From NCBI GenBank assembly GCA_018449595.1, contig JAAVUU010000001.1, positions 1,205,255 through 1,269,254 on the forward strand: DNA of 64,000 bases, read 5' to 3'. A program made the position numbers and the translations under genes. Shown in pieces: positions 8,699-17,470 of this stretch; the stretch's first letter is position 1; every line of letters starts with the position of its first letter. This DNA comes from Rhizobiales bacterium dw_265. Its GTDB lineage: Bacteria > Pseudomonadota > Alphaproteobacteria > Micropepsales > Micropepsaceae. Below the pieces are notes generated by a model, which ran no database searches, was not told the origin of the DNA, and saw nothing but the letters and a program-made list of their open reading frames with translations.

Positions 8699-10744
8699 TC
8701 AGCTTCCCGTTGGTCGCAGTTCGTTGAAATCGCCCAGTTGCGCGCGACAGCGGGTGACGATGCCGTCCACATCCAGGATCAGCGCCACCCGGCCATCGCC
8801 CAGAATGGTGGCGGCGGCGATGCCTTCGATATGGCGGTAATTGTCCTCGAAGCCTTTGATCACCACCTGGCGCTGGCCCAATATGGCGTCCACCGTCAGC
8901 GCCAGCCGCCCGGTGCCCTGGCTTTCCACCAGGATCACCACGCCCTGATCGGCCTGGCTTGTGTCGCCGGCCTGGAGGATCGCGGCGGTGTCAACCAGCG
9001 GCACATAGGCGCCGCGCACATTCAGCAGGTTGCGGCCGCGCCCGAAGGCATGGATGTCCGAGGGTTTGGGCTTGAGGCTTTCGACGATATGGGTCAGCGG
9101 CAAGACGAAAGTCTGCGCGCCGATCGCCACCACCATGCCGTCCAGCACCGCCAGGGTCAGCGGCAGGGTCAGCGAGAAGCGCGAGCCCTGGCGCGGCGTC
9201 GAGCCGATCACGATGCGCCCGCCCAGGTCGATGATGTTGCGGCGGACCACGTCCATGCCGACGCCGCGCCCGGAAATGTTCGACACTTCCTTGGCGGTCG
9301 AAAATCCCGGCATGAAGATCAGGTTGTCGGTTTCCTCGTCCGACAGGGCCGTGCCCGGCGAAATCAGCCCGCGCTCCACCGCCTTTTCCTTGACGCGCGC
9401 GCGATCAATACCCCGGCCGTCATCGGAAACTTCAATGACAATACGTCCGCCGCGATGTTCGGCCGAAAGCGTGACGGTGCCTTCTTCCGGCTTGCCGGCC
9501 GCCAGGCGTTCCTGCGGCGTTTCCAGGCCATGATCCACCGCATTGCGGATCATGTGGGTCAGCGGCTCGCCCAGCCGCTCGATCACCGTCTTGTCCACTT
9601 CGGTGGTTTCGCCTTCCACCACCAGATGCACCTGCTTGCCGGTCTGGGCCGCCAGTTCGCGCACCAGCCTGGGCATGCGCTGGAACACCGATTTCACCGG
9701 CTGGGTACGGATCGCCATCACGCTTTCCTGCAACTCGCGCAGCAGGTGTTCCAGCTCGGCCAGGCCGTTGCCGACTGAGGAAGCGCGGGGGATTTTGCAT
9801 TCCGCCACCCGCTGCGACAGCATCGCCTGGGTGATCACCAGTTCGCCCACCAGGTTGACCAGCCGGTCCACCTTGTCGAGATCCACCCGGATGGATTGCT
9901 TGGGCGCGTCGGCGGCGGGCGCGCTTTCCTTCTTTTCCGCCACCGGCGCGTCCGGCAAAGGCGCCAGCACCGGCAGCGGGATGATCTCGGCGGTGGGCGC
10001 ATCCGCCATTTCGATGGTCAGGTCGCAATGGCCCAGGACGAATTCGAAAACCTCCGCCACCGCGTCGCGCGGCGCATCGCCCGTCAGTGCGATGTCCCAG
10101 GCGAAATAGCCGGTCGCGGGTTCCAGTGTTTCCAGCGGCGGAAGCCGCGCCAGGTCGGCGGTGACTTTCACGGAGCCCAGCCGCGCCAGTTCGCGCAGCA
10201 GCAGCGCCGGCTCATTGGCATTGGCATACAGCGTGGCATGCGGCGCGAAATGGATGCGCCAACCCGCCGAAGCAGGCGCCTCCTCCACCGCGATCACCAT
10301 GGGCGCGAAATCCAGCCCTTCAAAGTCGGCGGGCGCTTCGCCGCTATCGTCGGCATCCGTGCCCGACAGGGCCGCCAGCGCCTCGCTGATGTCGCGGCCG
10401 GTCTCTTTATCGAGGTGCGTGCCCTTGCGCGCCGCCGCGACATGGTCGGCCAGCATGTCGCCGGCCCGCAGCAGCACCTTCACCACCTCGCCGCCGGCAT
10501 CCAGCTTGCCGCTGCGCAGATGGTCCAGCACCGTCTCGAAGCCATGGGCGAACTGCACCAGGTCTTCAAAGCCGAAAGCGCCGCCCGAACCTTTGATGGA
10601 ATGCACCGCCCGGAACACGGCATTGATGACTTCGCTATCGGCCTCGCCGTTTTCCAGCGCCAGCAGCCCTTCTTCCATGGCGAGCAGCAATTCCTCGCAT
10701 TCCTGGAAATAGGTCTGCTTGATGGCCTCCATCGGGTCGGTCAT
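8699..10744 (-). CDS. cheA: Chemotaxis histidine kinase CheA
   Basis: This 681-aa kinase has an HPt domain with phosphorylated His48 (RAVHSIKGSGGAFGF), a P2 linker region (about 130-270), a P3 dimerisation segment starting near SIRVDLDKVDRLVNLVGEL, a P4 ATPase with N-box IRNAVDHGLE and DDGRGID, and a C-terminal P5/CheW-like domain ending near LILDVDGI. It phosphorylates the CheY proteins and CheB of this operon. Its ATG overlaps the stop of the preceding cheY1 as ATGA. Confidence 0.95.
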   Translation of the reverse strand: MTDPMEAIKQTYFQECEELLLAMEEGLLALENGEADSEVINAVFRAVHSIKGSGGAFGFEDLVQFAHGFETVLDHLRSGKLDAGGEVVKVLLRAGDMLADHVAAARKGTHLDKETGRDISEALAALSGTDADDSGEAPADFEGLDFAPMVIAVEEAPASAGWRIHFAPHATLYANANEPALLLRELARLGSVKVTADLARLPPLETLEPATGYFAWDIALTGDAPRDAVAEVFEFVLGHCDLTIEMADAPTAEIIPLPVLAPLPDAPVAEKKESAPAADAPKQSIRVDLDKVDRLVNLVGELVITQAMLSQRVAECKIPRASSVGNGLAELEHLLRELQESVMAIRTQPVKSVFQRMPRLVRELAAQTGKQVHLVVEGETTEVDKTVIERLGEPLTHMIRNAVDHGLETPQERLAAGKPEEGTVTLSAEHRGGRIVIEVSDDGRGIDRARVKEKAVERGLISPGTALSDEETDNLIFMPGFSTAKEVSNISGRGVGMDVVRRNIIDLGGRIVIGSTPRQGSRFSLTLPLTLAVLDGMVVAIGAQTFVLPLTHIVESLKPKPSDIHAFGRGRNLLNVRGAYVPLVDTAAILQAGDTSQADQGVVILVESQGTGRLALTVDAILGQRQVVIKGFEDNYRHIEGIAAATILGDGRVALILDVDGIVTRCRAQLGDFNELRPTGS

Positions 10745-11109
10745 GACGACACCCGGTTGACCGCCGCGATCAGCCGCGCCGGATCGAACGGCTTGACGAT
10801 CCAGCCGGTGGCGCCGGCCTCGCGGGCGCGCTGTTTCTTGGCGGCGTCGCTTTCGGTGGTCAGCACCAGGATGGGGGTGGCGCGGTGGCGCGGGTCCTTG
10901 CGCACCTGGTCGATGAAACCGAAGCCGTCCAGGCGCGGCATGTTGATGTCGGTGATGATCACGTCCAGCCGGGGCGCGCCCGCCAGCGCCTCGACTCCCG
11001 CCATGCCGTCATCGGCCTGGATCACCCGATGGCCCGCGCCATTCAGGGCGAGTTTCAGCATGTCGCGCATGGTCTTGGAATCGTCCACCGTCAGGATGGT
11101 CTTAGACAT
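10741..11109 (-). CDS. cheY: CheY response regulator (first in operon)
   Basis: This 122-aa receiver has DDS at 9-11, phosphoacceptor Asp54 in TDINMPRLDG, Thr in LTTESD and Lys in WIVKPFDP. The start MSKTILTVDD at 11109 overlaps the last bases of the STAS gene; an upstream ATG would lie inside that gene. Its position directly before cheA matches cheYI of Caulobacter. Confidence 0.9.
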   Translation of the reverse strand: MSKTILTVDDSKTMRDMLKLALNGAGHRVIQADDGMAGVEALAGAPRLDVIITDINMPRLDGFGFIDQVRKDPRHRATPILVLTTESDAAKKQRAREAGATGWIVKPFDPARLIAAVNRVSS

Positions 11110-11368
11110 GCGCGATCCCTTCGATTCCAAGGGCCGCGTCCAGATCCAGCGCGCCGGCAACCTCGCCGAACGCGGGGGAGGGATGGGCGATGGTGGCGCC
11201 GCGCCGCACCGCCGCCACCAGCACCTGCAGGCAGGGCGATGAGACGCGCTGCACCTGCCCGGCGTCTATGGTCACCGGCTCGCCGCGATCGAAGGCCGCC
11301 AGCAATTCCGTTCTCAGCGCATCCGCCGCCGTCAAATCCATCACCGGCGCCAATGTCACGTCCGTCAT
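11102..11368 (-). CDS. STAS-domain protein in CheX position
   Basis: This 88-aa STAS protein resembles anti-sigma-factor antagonists: an N-terminal strand (TLAPVMDLTAADALRTEL), the motif VTIDAGQVQRVSSPCLQVL where the regulatory Ser normally lies, and a C-terminal helix. It sits between the chemoreceptor and cheY1, the place of cheX in the Caulobacter cluster. It may bridge receptor and kinase or respond to phosphorylation. The phosphorylatable residue would be one of the two Ser in VSSPC. Function is not shown. Confidence 0.75.
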   Translation of the reverse strand: MTDVTLAPVMDLTAADALRTELLAAFDRGEPVTIDAGQVQRVSSPCLQVLVAAVRRGATIAHPSPAFGEVAGALDLDAALGIEGIAHV

Positions 11369-11378
11369 CGCCGCCTCC

Positions 11379-13628
11379 TCAGAATTCTTTCCAGTCCTGG
11401 TCTTCCTTCACGGCGGCGCTGCCCTGACCCCGACTCTGGCCCCGGAAGCTGGAGGCGATCCTGGCCTGCAGCCTGGGCACGGCGCGGACAAGCTTTGGCG
11501 CCGGCTTGGACGGCGTCTTGGATGCCACCTGGCGTTCGGCCACTTCACCCACGTCAAAGAAGGCCACCAGTTCGCCCAGTTCGGCGGTCTCGTTGGCCAG
11601 GTTGCGCGAGGCGGCGGTGGATTCCTCCACCATCGCGGCATTCTGCTGCGTCACCTGATCCATCTGGGTGACGGCGGTGTTGACCTCCTCGATGCCGGTG
11701 GATTGCTGCTGCGCCGCCTGGGCCATTTCGGTGACCAGGCTGTTAATCTCCACCACCTGGGTGACGATCTTGCGCAGGGCCTGGCCGGATTCGCCCACCA
11801 GCCGGACGCCGGACCCGACATGCTCGCTGGAGGCCTTGATCAGGGTCTTGATCTCGCGCGCCGCTTCCGACGAGCGTTGCGCCAGGGCGCGCACCTCGCT
11901 GGCGACCACGGCGAAACCCTTGCCGGCGTCGCCCGCCCGCGCCGCTTCCACCCCGGCGTTCAAGGCAAGAAGATTGGTCTGGAAGGCGATCTCGTCGATC
12001 ACCCCGATAATGTCGGTGATCTGTTTGGAGGACTGTTCGATCTGGCCCATCGCCTTGATGGCGGTATCCACGATCTGGCCGCCCTCCTCCGCCGCGCCGC
12101 GCGCGGTGGAGACGATGCTGGACGCGGCCCGGGCATTCTCGGCCGTCTTCTTCACCGTGGCGGTGATCTGTTCCAGCGCCGCGGCGGTTTCCTCCAGGCT
12201 GGCGGCCTGCTGCTCGGTGCGCTTGGACAGGTCGTCGGCCGCCTGGCTGATCTCGCCGGCGCCGGTGTTGATGCCGCCCGCCGCCGCCATCACGCTTTGC
12301 AGGGTTTCCTGCATGCGCGCCATGGCGCCGTTGAAATCGCTCTTCAGCTTGGCGAAGGGGCCGGTGAGATCGGCGTTGACGCGATGAGTGAGATTGCCCT
12401 TGGCCAGCGCCTCCAGGCCCGCGCCGATGCTGTCCACGATCACGGTGGTCTGGTGCGCCTTGTCGGCTTCCGCCGCCAGCCGCTCGCTTTCCACCGCCGT
12501 GATGTCGGTGGCGTATTTGATGACCTTGACGGGCTTGCCGTTGAGGTCGAACAAAGGATTGTAGGAGGCGAGAATCCACACTTCCTTGCCGCCCTTGCCG
12601 ATGCGGCGGAATTTGTCGGCGATGAATTCGCCGCGATTGAGCGTCTCCCAGAACTGGCGGTATTCCGCGCCGCGGGCATATTCGGGATCGGCGAACATGG
12701 AATGATGGCGGCCCACGATCTCGCCCGCCGTATAGCCCATGGTGGCGAGGAAATTCTCATTGGCCGCGAGAATGGTGCCGTCCAGCTTGAACTCGATTAC
12801 CGCCTGGGCGCGGCCGATCGCATCCACCTTGCTCTTCTGTTCATTGGCCAGGGTTTCCGAGGCCGTGATGTCGGTGGCGAACTTGACCACCTTGTAGGGC
12901 TTGCCGTTCTTGTCCGGGATCGGATTGTAGCTGGCCTGTATCCAGACCTCGCGCCCGCCCTTGGCGATGCGCTTGTACTTGCCGGAATCGAATTCGCCGC
13001 GGCCCAGCCTGTCCCAGAAGGCGCGATAGTCCGGCGACTGGCGCTGACCCGGATCGACGAACAGGGAATGATGCTGGCCGCGAATCTCCTCCAGCGCATA
13101 GCCCATCGTGTCCAGGAAATTCCTGTTGGCCCCGGCGATGCGGCCCGACAGGTCGAACTCGACCACCGCCTGGGCGCGGTCCAGCGCCGCCAGCATGCCT
13201 TCCTGCACCCGCTGGGCGCTGACATCGGTCCATTCCAGGATGTTGCCGATATAGTTGCGCTGGGCGTCGAACACCGCGCCGATGTTGAGGGCGAATTTGA
13301 GGTCGCCCAGGGTGATCTCGGCCCGGTGCGGCAGGCGCGACGAATCGGCCAGCAACTGGCGCTGGTGCGCCGGGTTGCGGTGGAACATGTCGATGCAGGC
13401 GCCGACCAGCCGGTCGGGATCGATCCCCGGCACCAGGGCACGGAAAGCCTCGATCTTGCTGGTGAACAGCTCCCGTGTCGCCTTGTTGACATGGGTGATC
13501 AGGAAATCCCGGTCCACCATCATCATGGGGATGGTGGCATTCTCCACCGCCGCCACCATGAAGGCGCGCCGCCGCGCCTGCGCTTCGGCCGACGGCCTGC
13601 GGCCGGATAAACCCAATCCGTTGAACAT
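11379..13628 (-). CDS. Soluble triple-PAS chemoreceptor (methyl-accepting chemotaxis protein)
   Basis: This 749-aa chemoreceptor has no membrane segment, so it should act in the cytoplasm. There are three PAS-type modules (about 25-135, 145-260, 265-385). The second and third are near-duplicates sharing GxHHSxFxDP, KGGxEVWIxASYNP and FATDIT/YATDIT. A HAMP-like segment (about 400-460) leads to the signalling domain, whose tip reads [22 protein letters not shown]. The protein ends DWKEF, which fits the W-x-x-F CheR/CheB docking pentapeptide. PAS modules suggest redox or oxygen sensing. It heads the operon, followed by the STAS gene. Confidence 0.92.
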   Translation of the reverse strand: MFNGLGLSGRRPSAEAQARRRAFMVAAVENATIPMMMVDRDFLITHVNKATRELFTSKIEAFRALVPGIDPDRLVGACIDMFHRNPAHQRQLLADSSRLPHRAEITLGDLKFALNIGAVFDAQRNYIGNILEWTDVSAQRVQEGMLAALDRAQAVVEFDLSGRIAGANRNFLDTMGYALEEIRGQHHSLFVDPGQRQSPDYRAFWDRLGRGEFDSGKYKRIAKGGREVWIQASYNPIPDKNGKPYKVVKFATDITASETLANEQKSKVDAIGRAQAVIEFKLDGTILAANENFLATMGYTAGEIVGRHHSMFADPEYARGAEYRQFWETLNRGEFIADKFRRIGKGGKEVWILASYNPLFDLNGKPVKVIKYATDITAVESERLAAEADKAHQTTVIVDSIGAGLEALAKGNLTHRVNADLTGPFAKLKSDFNGAMARMQETLQSVMAAAGGINTGAGEISQAADDLSKRTEQQAASLEETAAALEQITATVKKTAENARAASSIVSTARGAAEEGGQIVDTAIKAMGQIEQSSKQITDIIGVIDEIAFQTNLLALNAGVEAARAGDAGKGFAVVASEVRALAQRSSEAAREIKTLIKASSEHVGSGVRLVGESGQALRKIVTQVVEINSLVTEMAQAAQQQSTGIEEVNTAVTQMDQVTQQNAAMVEESTAASRNLANETAELGELVAFFDVGEVAERQVASKTPSKPAPKLVRAVPRLQARIASSFRGQSRGQGSAAVKEDQDWKEF

Positions 13629-13683
13629 CTTGCCCTCCGTTGGCGCCGTGGCGCCCGCCCCGCCCGCATGGTTGCGGACAATA

Positions 13684-13712
13684 TTTCAATACAATCTATA
13701 GTTGTACTGAAA
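13684..13712. promoter_or_regulatory. AT-rich inverted repeat upstream of the chemotaxis operon
   Basis: TTTCAATACAA (13684-13694) and TTGTACTGAAA (13702-13712) are inverted copies with one mismatch and a 7-nt spacer. They lie 56-84 bases before the chemoreceptor ATG in an AT-rich island. This looks like an operator or an activator site for the operon; the factor is unknown. Confidence 0.55.
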
Positions 13713-13752
13713 TGCTGAACGAATGGTTAACGGAGGGCAAAAGGAGCGCAGT

Positions 13753-14136
13753 TCAGGCGGTTTTGTGATTGTCCAGGCTGACCGCCCCCGCCCCGAAATG
13801 GACGATCTGCAGCAGCCCGCCGGCGATCATGATGTTCTTGAGGAAGTGGATCATGGTGTTCTGGTCGCCGAAGTTGTTGTGGAAGAAGGCCGCCGTCACC
13901 ACGCACCAGGCGGCCAGCACCAGCGCCACCGGCCGCGCCCGCCAGCCCAGCAGCAGCAACAGGCCGAAGCCGATCTCCACGATCAGGGCGACGAACCAGC
14001 CCAGCGGCGCCAGCGGCAAGCCGGCATGGGCGATGGCGGCGGTAAGGCCGGCCCGGGCGCCCAGCTTGCCCAACCCGCTGATGACGAAGATGCCGCCGAT
14101 CAGGGCGCGGCCGATGAAGGGAAGGTAACGAGTCAT
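13753..14136 (-). CDS. DoxX family membrane protein
   Basis: This 127-aa inner-membrane protein of the DoxX family has four predicted helices, starting RALIGGIFVISGLGKLG, with WFVALIVEIGFGLLLLLGW and the conserved FFHNNFGDQNTMIHFLKN. DoxX proteins are commonly linked to quinone or thiol redox defence. The gene begins 2 bases after azoR ends, so the two are co-transcribed, and it is presumably controlled by the HxlR protein on the other strand. Confidence 0.88.
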   Translation of the reverse strand: MTRYLPFIGRALIGGIFVISGLGKLGARAGLTAAIAHAGLPLAPLGWFVALIVEIGFGLLLLLGWRARPVALVLAAWCVVTAAFFHNNFGDQNTMIHFLKNIMIAGGLLQIVHFGAGAVSLDNHKTA

Positions 14137-14138
14137 AG

Positions 14139-14741
14139 TTACGCCGCCAGCTTCGCGGCCACGGCCAGCGCATCCTGGATCGCCTTCTCGCGCTGCTCGG
14201 GCCCCATGTTCAGGCCTTCCGCCACGATGATCTCCAGGTCGGTGACGCCGAGAAAGCCGAAGACGCTGCGCAGATAGGTCTCCATATGCTCGAACGCCGC
14301 AGCCGGCGCGCCCGCGCCATAAAGGCCGCCGCGCGACACCGCGATGATGACGCGCTTGTTGCCGGCCAGCCCCCTGGCGCCATTGGCGTCATATTCGAAG
14401 GTCTTGCCCTTGACCGCGATGCGGTCGATCCAGGCCTTGAGCTGGCTGGCGACACCGAAATTGTACATCGGCGCGCCGATCACCACGGTGTCGGCGGCGA
14501 GGAATTCCTCCAGCACCGCCTGGCTGGCGGCGATCTCGGCCTCGGCGCCCTCGGGCACCGCGCCCTGCATGGCGGCGACATGGGTGCCCGACAGGTGCGC
14601 CAGCGGCTCGGCCACCAGATCGCGATAGGTCACAGTCACGCCGGGATTGGCTTTCTTGAGCTGTTCCACCACGGCGGCGGAGAGCTGGCGGCTGGCGGAA
14701 TAGCCGCCCAGGATCGAGGCATCGAGATGCAGGAGTTTCAT
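14139..14741 (-). CDS. azoR: FMN-dependent NADH-azoreductase / quinone reductase
   Basis: This 200-aa flavodoxin-fold enzyme reduces quinones and azo compounds by two electrons using NADH. Diagnostic segments are [19 protein letters not shown] (FMN phosphate loop), [19 protein letters not shown], and the VSRGGLYG loop. The start MKLLHLD at 14741 was chosen; longer upstream frames run through the regulatory gap. It forms an operon with doxX, divergent from the HxlR gene, a layout known from YodB/AzoR-type electrophile responses. Confidence 0.88.
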   Translation of the reverse strand: MKLLHLDASILGGYSASRQLSAAVVEQLKKANPGVTVTYRDLVAEPLAHLSGTHVAAMQGAVPEGAEAEIAASQAVLEEFLAADTVVIGAPMYNFGVASQLKAWIDRIAVKGKTFEYDANGARGLAGNKRVIIAVSRGGLYGAGAPAAAFEHMETYLRSVFGFLGVTDLEIIVAEGLNMGPEQREKAIQDALAVAAKLAA

Positions 14742-14750
14742 GGATATTTT

Positions 14751-14772
14751 CCAGTATAAATTTGTTACCTGG
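14751..14772. promoter_or_regulatory. Candidate HxlR operator between azoR and hxlR
   Basis: Imperfect inverted repeat: arms CCAGTA and TACCTGG flank an AT-rich core containing AAATTT. It sits just upstream of the azoR start, in the only gap shared by both divergent genes. Binding by the adjacent HxlR protein is inferred from position. Confidence 0.4.
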
Positions 14773-14837
14773 ACTAAGATGAATACCACTGCTAAACCAC
14801 GCAAGAAGGCACATTTCTGATACCCGAGCACACCCAG

Positions 14838-15242
14838 GTGACCACGCACACCGCTGTAACTGCCCGTGATGGGGTGGTCCGCCTCGACCCTAAATCCTCC
14901 ACCTGCCAGGCCGTCAACGGCGTCCTGGCCCGGGTCGGCGACAAATGGAGCGTGCTGATCATCGTGCTGCTGGGCGACGGCCCCAAACGCTTCAACGAGA
15001 TGAAGCGGCTGGTGGGCGGCATCTCCCAGCGCATGCTGACGCTCACCTTGCGCGGGCTGGAACGCGACGGGCTGGTGACGCGCACCGTCTTTCCCACCAT
15101 CCCGCCGCGCGTCGATTACGAACTGACCGCGCTGGGCCGTTCGCTACGCCAGGCGGTCGAGCCGCTGGGCCAATGGGCGCAGGGCCATGTCGGCGCCATT
15201 CACAAGGCACAGCAAAAGTTCGACGCCAAGTCGAAAGGCTGA
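14838..15242 (+). CDS. HxlR/DUF24 family winged-helix regulator, possibly redox-sensing
   Basis: This 134-aa MarR-like HxlR regulator has the family signature [45 protein letters not shown] and the wing with YELTALG. An N-terminal Cys ([17 protein letters not shown]) sits where YodB/HypR-type sensors keep their electrophile-reactive cysteine. It probably represses the divergent azoR-doxX pair until a quinone or oxidant modifies it. The start is a GTG, because no ATG occurs before the conserved domain. Confidence 0.85.
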   Translation: MTTHTAVTARDGVVRLDPKSSTCQAVNGVLARVGDKWSVLIIVLLGDGPKRFNEMKRLVGGISQRMLTLTLRGLERDGLVTRTVFPTIPPRVDYELTALGRSLRQAVEPLGQWAQGHVGAIHKAQQKFDAKSKG

Positions 15243-15243
15243 A

Positions 15244-15852
15244 CTATTTGGCGGGCTGCACGGTGGGCGGATTCTTCGAGAAATCCACCCCCAGGTCGTT
15301 CCGGCGCCAGGTGAAAAAGATCAGCACCGCGCCATCCTCCTCGCGGCTGAAGCCATAGGCGGGATCGGTGGAAACGATCAGCTTGCCGGTCTTGGGATCG
15401 TAGATGCTGGCGGCGAATTTGGCGGTGCCTTTGAGATTGCTTTGGGAATAGAGCGCCAGGGCCGGAATCCCCACCCCCGGCAGGAAGGGATTGGGCAAGG
15501 CGGGAATGCCGATCAGGGTGTTGCGCTCATCGGTGGACAGCGTGCCGGCGCGCGGCAGGATCACCGCATCGGCCTTGGCGCGGTCGGCCACCAGCTTCAC
15601 GCCATGGCGCAGCAGCGCGTCCTGGATCGCCGCCAGGCCATATTGCTGGTCCTGGGCCGCGAAGCCGGAGATGTCGATCCAGGCGGTGAGGTTGGCGGGA
15701 ACCTGCGCCGCCAGCGCCTCGGCGGCGCGGTCGGCGGCGGTGGAGATCAGCAACAGCTCCTGGGTGCTGCGGGCGGGGCTGGTGGCGCGCACGGCGGTGC
15801 AGCCGCCCAGCAGCAATGCTGCCGCCGCCAACAGGACAAGTCGGGTCATCAT
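15244..15852 (-). CDS. Hypothetical lipoprotein (DUF6655-like)
   Basis: This lipoprotein of about 202 aa has a lipobox at the end of the signal peptide (LLLGGC). The mature part begins TAVRATSPARSTQELLLISTAADRAAE, a pattern I associate with DUF6655, then alternates beta segments (DAVILPRAGTL, IYDPKTGKLIVS). It is probably anchored to the outer membrane. It converges on the HxlR gene with a single-base gap. The start may be the ATG at 15852 or 15849. The function is unknown. Confidence 0.7.
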   Translation of the reverse strand: MMTRLVLLAAAALLLGGCTAVRATSPARSTQELLLISTAADRAAEALAAQVPANLTAWIDISGFAAQDQQYGLAAIQDALLRHGVKLVADRAKADAVILPRAGTLSTDERNTLIGIPALPNPFLPGVGIPALALYSQSNLKGTAKFAASIYDPKTGKLIVSTDPAYGFSREEDGAVLIFFTWRRNDLGVDFSKNPPTVQPAK

Positions 15853-15934
15853 GCGGAAAGGTTCCCTTGACGCCCCCAACACCTACCGAAAGCAATGCGC
15901 CTGTGCGAAAACGGTTTCCGGTAAAAAGGTCGCG

Positions 15935-17287
15935 ATGAATATTCACCAGACGCCATTCACTCCCGTCGGCGCGCCCATCCACCGCCGGGTGATGAGCCGC
16001 ATGGAGACCGCGCTGGCGGCGCGGCGCAATGTGCTGGAGATCATCCCGGCCCTGGCCTATCGCCAGCCCATCGTTTCGGGCGAGATGCTGATGCGCTGGC
16101 ACATGCTGGCCGATCCCGCCGGATACCGCCGGGTGATGGGCGACAATCTGGCCAACTATCCCAAGTCCGAGATCATGCGCCGGATGCTGCGCCCGGCCAT
16201 CGGCGACAGCCTGTTCAATGCCGATGGCGCGGAATGGAAATGGCAGCGCCAGGCGGTGGCGCCGGTCTTCACCCATCGCAATGTCGTGGCGCTGGCCCCG
16301 GCCATGACCGCGACCGCGAACCGCGCCGCCGCGCGGCTGGCGGCACGCGGCGGCCAGGCCGAGCTGGTCTCGGAGATGCTGGGCGCGACCTTTGACGTGA
16401 TCTGCGACGTGGCCTTGTCGGGCCGCGAGCATTTCGACGGCAAGACCTTCAGCGCCGCCATCACCCGCTATTTCCAGACCGCGGGCCGCGCCTCGCTGCT
16501 GGATTTCCTGGGCTTTCCCGACTGGTTTCCGCGCCCCGGCGAATTGCTGGCGGGCCGTTCGGTCAAGACCATGCACGACATGGTGGCCGCCGCCATCGAG
16601 GCGCGGCGCAAACAAGGCGGCGGCGCCGCCGGCGACCTGCTGGACCACATGCTGGCGGCGCAGGACCCCGAGACCGGCCAGCGCATGGGCGTGGAAAGCC
16701 TGATCCACAACATGCAGTTCTTCATCGTGGCGGGACATGAGACGACAGCACTGGCGATTGCCTGGGCGCTGTACCTGCTGGCCAACAGCCCCGCCGAGCA
16801 GGACCGCGCCCATGACCAGGCCCGCGCCCAACTGGGCATGCGGCCCGCCACCGCCGACGACCTGGCCGCCATGCCGCTGATAGAGAATATCCTGGAAGAA
16901 TCCATGCGGCTGTATCCGCCGGTGGGCCTCTTGGCGCGCACCGTGCTGGCCGAGGACGAACTGTGCGGCCGGGCGATGAAGCCCGGCGACATCGTCTTCC
17001 TGCCGATCTGGGCGCTGCATCGCCATGAGATGTGGTGGGAGCGGCCCGACGCCTTCGATCCCACGCGCTTCGACGGCCCGCGCCGCGACAAGTATCAATA
17101 CCTGCCGTTCGGGGCGGGGCCGCGCGTCTGTGTCGGCGCCAACTTCGCCATGATGCAGGCCCAGATCATCCTGGCCACGCTGCTGGCGCGCTTCCGCTTC
17201 CATCCGGCGGGCCCCGGACCCCGGCCGGTCATGACCATGACGGTCAGGCCCGATCCGGGCGTCTTGCTGGCAGTGGAAGAACTTTAG
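15935..17287 (+). CDS. Cytochrome P450 monooxygenase
   Basis: This 450-aa heme monooxygenase has the I-helix oxygen-binding motif FFIVAGHETTALA, the K-helix ExxR in EESMRLYPP, and the heme-ligand motif FGAGPRVCVGANF with Cys399. The ATG at 15935 (MNIHQTPF) gives the usual P450 length; the longer open frame upstream overlaps the divergent lipoprotein. No ferredoxin or reductase gene is adjacent, so redox partners must come from elsewhere. The overall style (GLLARTVLAEDELCG, YLPFG) is close to CYP102/CYP4-like fatty-acid hydroxylases, but the substrate is unknown. Confidence 0.9.
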   Translation: MNIHQTPFTPVGAPIHRRVMSRMETALAARRNVLEIIPALAYRQPIVSGEMLMRWHMLADPAGYRRVMGDNLANYPKSEIMRRMLRPAIGDSLFNADGAEWKWQRQAVAPVFTHRNVVALAPAMTATANRAAARLAARGGQAELVSEMLGATFDVICDVALSGREHFDGKTFSAAITRYFQTAGRASLLDFLGFPDWFPRPGELLAGRSVKTMHDMVAAAIEARRKQGGGAAGDLLDHMLAAQDPETGQRMGVESLIHNMQFFIVAGHETTALAIAWALYLLANSPAEQDRAHDQARAQLGMRPATADDLAAMPLIENILEESMRLYPPVGLLARTVLAEDELCGRAMKPGDIVFLPIWALHRHEMWWERPDAFDPTRFDGPRRDKYQYLPFGAGPRVCVGANFAMMQAQIILATLLARFRFHPAGPGPRPVMTMTVRPDPGVLLAVEEL

Positions 17288-17322
17288 AGTCGTTTGCGTT
17301 CAGGTTGAATCAATTATGCCAA

Positions 17323-17445
17323 TTGTCATTCCCGCGAAAGCGGGAATCCAGCTTTGCAAACACACCCGTAGCAGAAGTAGCTGGATGCCCGCTGGAGTTT
17401 ATCCTCCGGCCCCGCGAAGCGGGGACCGGGGGACGGGCATGACAA
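17323..17445. repeat. Compound palindromic intergenic repeat
   Basis: Outer arms TTGTCATTCCCG (17323-17334) and CGGGCATGACAA (17434-17445) are near-perfect inverted copies. Inside are the hairpins ATTCCCGCGAAAGCGGGAAT (17328-17347) and CCCCGCGAAGCGGGG (17410-17424). It resembles the 'GTCATTCCCGCGAAAGCGGG' repeats spread through many proteobacterial genomes. It lies between the converging P450 and glutamate-synthase-like genes and could also terminate transcription. Confidence 0.7.
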
Positions 17446-17470
17446 GAAATGTTTTCGAACGCAACCCGCT

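Noticed and set aside
11190..13610. 806-aa plus-strand frame opposite the chemoreceptor
   Set aside because: Antisense shadow; the minus strand encodes clear PAS and MCP domains.
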